From Flavobacteriales bacterium (lineage in GTDB: Bacteria; Bacteroidota; Bacteroidia; Flavobacteriales; PHOS-HE28), in contig SSGN01000139.1 of assembly GCA_008016945.1 (NCBI GenBank), positions 1 to 33,290 on the forward strand: a stretch of 33,290 nt of DNA, written 5' to 3'. The position numbers and the translations under genes were made by a program. The notes under the pieces are model-generated. The model had not been told where the DNA came from. It was given only the letters and a program-made list of their open reading frames with translations, and searched no databases. Positions 31,882-33,290 of this stretch are shown piece after piece (within the stretch, counting starts at the first letter, position 1; the number at the start of each line of letters is the position of its first letter).

Positions 31882-32043
31882 TCCCAATTCGCACTAAGAC
31901 GTAGGCCGAACTACTCGGTCTCTTTCCGCATGACTTCTCCGTCGTGATCGTTCCGCAGCCCATGCTATGCAACGCCCCCGCCGTATCGTCCTGTTTAGTG
32001 ATCCCTTCGTATCTCTAGCCTACGCCTTCGTGCGAAATGGGAT
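31881..32043 (+). mobile_element. MITE-like element, copy B (163 bp)
   Basis: Inverted ends: left TCCCAATTCGCACTAAGACG and right GTGCGAAATGGGA with further imperfect pairing to about 27 bp (GTAGGC/GCCTAC). The internal part matches copy A at 11456-11620 (107 bp ungapped with 15 mismatches, then 53 bp weaker). The ATG at 31967 again opens MQRPRRIV, continuing SDPFVSLAYAFVRNG. It starts at the stop codon of the preceding gene and could shape the 3' end of that mRNA. Confidence 0.65.
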
Positions 32044-32178
32044 AAGCGGATACGGGTTGAACGGGACGGCCGCGTTCAGGGCGGCAGCCATGTTCCGCGC
32101 CGGGTGTGGTGTGGTTGGTGCACCGAAGTGTAAGGGTGGAGCACTGAACCCGCGTGACGGATCGCAGCGGCACCCCGC

Positions 32179-32300
32179 ACCCCGAGGGCCCAGAGCGTAG
32201 CGCAGCGGAGTCGAAGGGTGCGAGGGGGAGGAGTACAGCGAAGAGCCGGACCCCGAGAACCCTGAGCGGAGGCTCTGCGAAGTCGAAGGGTGCGAGGGGG
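32179..32300 (+). repeat. Two degenerate copies of a ~50-bp intergenic repeat
   Basis: Copy 1 (32179-32228) and copy 2 (32250-32300) share ACCCCGAG at one end and the identical 18 bases TCGAAGGGTGCGAGGGGG at the other, with a period of 71 bp. The middle part (CTGAGCGGAGGCTCTGCGAA) resembles the widely scattered CCCTGAGCG-AGTCGAAGGG repeats. The region 31882-32358 otherwise contains only copy B and no gene. Confidence 0.6.
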
Positions 32301-32346
32301 CACGCCCAAACCCACCTTCCATTTCACGCTTTCGACCGCGCACCGG

Positions 32347-32354
32347 TATTTTCG
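32347..32354 (+). promoter_or_regulatory. Putative -7 box of icmF
   Basis: TATTTTCG, close to TAnnTTTG, ends 4 bases before ATG 32359. Confidence 0.5.
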
Positions 32355-32358
32355 CGGC

Positions 32359-33290
32359 ATGTCAACAGCCGTAGCCCCTCCATACGTCCCCAAGCACAAG
32401 ATCCGCGTGGTCACCGCCGCCTCGTTGTTCGATGGTCACGATGCCGCCATCAACATCATGCGGCGGATCATCCAGAGCACCGGCGCCGAGGTGATCCACC
32501 TGGGGCACGACCGCAGCGTGGAGGATGTGGTGAACACCGCGATCCAGGAGGATGCCCACGCCATTGCCATGACCAGCTACCAGGGCGGGCACGTGGAGTA
32601 CTTCAAGTACATGCACGACCTGCTGAAGGAGAAGGGCGCGGGGCACATCAAGATCTTCGGCGGCGGCGGGGGTACCATCCTGCCCAGCGAGATCGAGGAG
32701 TTGCACGCCTACGGCATCACGCGGCTGTACCACCCGGACGATGGCCGCGCCATGGGCCTGCAGGGCATGATCAACGACATGCTGGAGCAGGCCGACTACG
32801 ACCTGAGCGACCAGGTGAACGGTGAGGCGAAGAAGCTGACCCCGCAGAACTGGACGGCCATCGCCAAGCTGATCAGCACGGCGGAGAACCACCCGCAGGT
32901 GTTCGAGAAGATCGCCGACGAGGTCCACAAGAAGGCCGCGGCCAGCAAGGCGCCGGTGCTGGGCATCACGGGCACGGGCGGTGCGGGCAAGAGCAGCATG
33001 GTGGATGAGCTGATCCGTCGTTTCGTGCTGGACCAGCCCGGCAAGACCATCGGCGTGATCAGCGTGGACCCCAGCAAGCGCAAGACCGGCGGCGCGTTGC
33101 TGGGCGACCGCATCCGCATGAACAGCATCCGCGGCGAACGGGTGTACATGCGCTCGTTGGCCACGCGCCAGAGCAACCTCGCGCTGAGCAAGCACGTGAA
33201 GGAGGCCGTGAGCGTGCTGAAGGCCGCGGGCTTCGACCTCATCATACTGGAGACGAGCGGCATCGGCCAGAGCGATACCGAGATCCTGGA
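32359..33290 (+). CDS. icmF: Fused isobutyryl-CoA mutase (IcmF), N-terminal part
   Basis: 310 residues are visible and the gene runs off the window. The B12-binding domain (about 1-150) has [16 protein letters not shown], in which DGHDA takes the place of the DxHxxG cobalamin motif, and [19 protein letters not shown]. This is followed by the MeaB/MeaI-type GTPase domain with Walker [10 protein letters not shown] (205-213), VDELIRRF and [20 protein letters not shown], then [13 protein letters not shown]. This order (B12 domain, then G-protein chaperone, then presumably the mutase domain) is that of IcmF, which interconverts isobutyryl-CoA and butyryl-CoA and protects its own cofactor through GTP hydrolysis. 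The reading frame is intact. Confidence 0.9.
   Translation, partial: MSTAVAPPYVPKHKIRVVTAASLFDGHDAAINIMRRIIQSTGAEVIHLGHDRSVEDVVNTAIQEDAHAIAMTSYQGGHVEYFKYMHDLLKEKGAGHIKIFGGGGGTILPSEIEELHAYGITRLYHPDDGRAMGLQGMINDMLEQADYDLSDQVNGEAKKLTPQNWTAIAKLISTAENHPQVFEKIADEVHKKAAASKAPVLGITGTGGAGKSSMVDELIRRFVLDQPGKTIGVISVDPSKRKTGGALLGDRIRMNSIRGERVYMRSLATRQSNLALSKHVKEAVSVLKAAGFDLIILETSGIGQSDTEIL

Noticed and set aside
1..33290. CRISPR arrays, rRNA and tRNA genes
   Set aside because: No regularly spaced direct repeats of CRISPR size and no cloverleaf or rRNA-like sequence was seen; the closest case is the two-unit repeat at 32179-32300.

Overview
The window looks like chromosomal DNA of a GC-rich member of Bacteroidota, most likely a Flavobacteriales-type bacterium. 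The evidence is: (i) six or seven secreted proteins with type IX secretion (T9SS) C-terminal sorting domains, several with SprB-like repeats and a DUF7619-like domain; (ii) no Shine-Dalgarno-like spacing before most genes; (iii) -7 promoter boxes of the Bacteroidota type TAnnTTTG (here often TAnnTTCG) close to start codons; (iv) a family usually annotated only in Bacteroidota as 'ABC transporter ATPase'. Genus and species cannot be named from the sequence alone.

Layout. 1-7552 (minus strand): a partial small gene, then a tandem cluster of large T9SS surface or secreted proteins (LRR type, then two SprB/DUF7619 types), with a scar between them made of a 5' fragment of a Ppx/GppA gene joined to a truncated SprB gene. 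7553-11232 (plus): exopolyphosphatase/GppA, a PagL-like lipid A deacylase and a DUF2807 lipoprotein in one overlapping operon, then the 'ABC transporter ATPase' family protein. 11233-12067: a gene-poor island with a MITE-like element and an IS3 orfA remnant. 12068-16638: a beta-propeller T9SS protein (-), a patatin-like phospholipase (+) and another T9SS protein (-). 16740-23403 (minus): a regulator-rich run reading Crp-like regulator, FAD monooxygenase, ECF sigma factor, AraC regulator, second near-identical ECF sigma factor, cupin, and an unrecognised HExxH protein. 23511-26475 (plus): cytochrome c lipoprotein, NylB-like serine hydrolase, small membrane protein. 26597-28780 (minus): NTN amide hydrolase with a membrane tail, and a T9SS protein. 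28898-29959 (plus): a small basic protein plus a zeta-toxin-like kinase. 30358-31881: a PQQ-like repeat secreted protein. 32359 to the end: the 5' part of a fused acyl-CoA mutase (IcmF).

The most notable signals are: (1) the Ppx gene has no ATG/GTG/TTG in front of its essential DIGSN motif, but an ATC sits exactly where three other genes here place ATG, four bases after a -7 box; (2) a tandem-duplication scar that carries the same Ppx 5' end; (3) two copies of a ~164 bp terminal-inverted-repeat element that also conserve a short reading frame; (4) a duplicated ECF sigma factor (about 93% protein identity), one copy heading a sigma-cupin-HExxH gene run with no visible anti-sigma factor; (5) a zeta-toxin-like pair. 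I see no rRNA, tRNA or CRISPR array.
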